This document shows positions 63,426-64,000 of a stretch of DNA of 64,000 bases, piece after piece (within the stretch, counting starts at the first letter, position 1; each line of letters opens with the position of its first letter). The stretch comes from Streptomyces sp. L2. GTDB lineage: Bacteria > Actinomycetota > Actinomycetes > Streptomycetales > Streptomycetaceae. The stretch spans positions 5,890,001 through 5,954,000 of the forward strand of contig NZ_QBDT01000001.1 of assembly GCF_004124325.1 (NCBI RefSeq), in the 5' to 3' direction. Below the pieces are notes generated by a model. The model was not told the DNA's origin. It saw only the letters and a program-made list of their open reading frames with translations, and made no database searches. Made by a program: the position numbers and the translations under genes.

Positions 63426-64000
63426 ATGGTGGCGAAGAAGACCACGCTGACACCGGCGGGCCGGGCCGGGGGAGAGCCGCGGCCGGCCACCAAGAAGGCG
63501 GCGAAGAAGACGGCGGCCAAGAAGACGGCGGCCAAGAAGACGGCGGCCAAGAAGGCGGTGGCCGGGAAGACGGCGGCTGAGAAGACGGCGGCCGGGAAGA
63601 CGGCGGCTGAGAAGACACCGGCCGCCAAGAAGGCGGCAGCCGGGAAAGCGACGGCCAAGAAGGCGGCGGCGAAGGAAACGGCCGCGAAGGAAACGGCCGC
63701 CGGGAAGGCGCCGGCCAAGAAGGCCGCTGCCGGGGAAACGGCCGCCAAGAAGGCGGCCGCGGAGAAGAACGTCGCCACGAAGGCCGCCGCGGAGGAGTCG
63801 GCCGGTGCGGAAGCGGGCAGGAAGACAGCCGCCGGCAAGAAGGCGGCCGGCACGAAGAAGGCGGCCGCCGGGAAAGCTGCCGTCGGCGGTGGTGCCCCTG
63901 CGGGGGCGACGGGGAAGAGCACGGCCAAGAAGGCGGGCGCGGCGCGGGCCGCGAAGCAGACGGGAGCCACGACGGTGGTTGCGAAGAAGACTCCTGGCAC
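63426..64000 (+). CDS. Lys/Ala-repeat protein, probable TraR/DksA-type (3' truncated)
   Basis: The frame starts at ATG 63426 behind GAAGGGG (eight-base spacing) and is open to the window edge, so at least 191 residues are encoded. After [16 protein letters not shown] it is a long run of [14 protein letters not shown] and EKTAA units, like the histone H1-type tails of actinobacterial DNA-binding proteins. From memory, the gene next to ileS in Streptomyces has such a tail followed by a C4 zinc-finger TraR/DksA domain; that part would lie beyond this window. It probably binds DNA or RNA polymerase. Confidence 0.75.
   Translation, partial: MVAKKTTLTPAGRAGGEPRPATKKAAKKTAAKKTAAKKTAAKKAVAGKTAAEKTAAGKTAAEKTPAAKKAAAGKATAKKAAAKETAAKETAAGKAPAKKAAAGETAAKKAAAEKNVATKAAAEESAGAEAGRKTAAGKKAAGTKKAAAGKAAVGGGAPAGATGKSTAKKAGAARAAKQTGATTVVAKKTPG

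Noticed and set aside
63266..64000. Minus-strand Ala/Phe-rich frame at the right edge
   Set aside because: Complement of the Lys/Ala repeat gene, which has a proper ribosome site and a known type of tail.

Overview
The window is high-GC actinobacterial chromosome and looks like Streptomyces. It shows GTG/TTG starts, strong third-position G/C bias, XRE-DUF397 pairs, a membrane-kinase/regulator pair of the MacS/MacR type, and a division and cell-wall cluster in Streptomyces order. From memory (no search was run) the order matches the S. coelicolor stretch from about SCO2120 down to SCO2075, with strain-specific inserts.

Layout. 1-7 kb: a 5'-truncated sensor kinase and its response regulator, a phosphofructokinase with pyrophosphate-type active-site residues, a fused anthranilate synthase under a Trp-codon leader and attenuator, and class II DAHP synthase. 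6.9-11.4 kb: bacterioferritin-associated ferredoxin (with an iron box) convergent with bacterioferritin, a sulfite-oxidase-like protein, endonuclease IV and a four-PASTA Ser/Thr kinase. 11.4-19.5 kb is the accessory region: an XRE regulator broken by one in-frame TAG, a DUF397 gene, a decayed gene duplicate, a probable immunity gene, and a 1665-residue secreted protein built as signal/anchor, ricin-type lectin, long Ala-rich coiled coil, Hint domain and unassigned C-terminal domain. I read this as a polymorphic toxin-immunity locus with an orphan immunity remnant; it is the best candidate here for something undescribed. 19.8-26 kb: thiG-thiS-thiO under a TPP riboswitch, a palindromic MITE-like element, a ferredoxin-reductase-type flavoprotein, an Rv2175c-like DNA-binding protein, thiE and metF (leaderless promoter). 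26-34 kb: a membrane protein with a Tyr/Gly/Gln-rich tail, a phytoene-desaturase-like flavoprotein, a DUF4126 protein, a self-regulated ABC-YhgE-TetR operon, a HEPN-type protein. 34-41 kb: a methyltransferase, a DUF3040 protein, a MoxR/DUF58/transglutaminase operon and a beta-carbonic anhydrase.

41.4-59.5 kb is the dcw cluster: rsmH, ftsL, ftsI, murE, murF, mraY, murD, ftsW, murG, ftsQ, ftsZ, pgeF, a YggS-type PLP protein, sepF, yggT and divIVA. Many of its genes overlap by ATGA or GTGA. mraZ, murC, murB, ddl and ftsA are not in the interval. ileS follows in convergent orientation behind a T-box leader that probably acts on translation. The window ends inside a Lys/Ala-repeat protein that probably continues into a TraR/DksA-type zinc finger.

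The core genes link precursor supply (DAHP, tryptophan, thiamine, folate C1), peptidoglycan precursor synthesis and septation or polar growth. The toxin locus and the MITE are insertions between conserved blocks.
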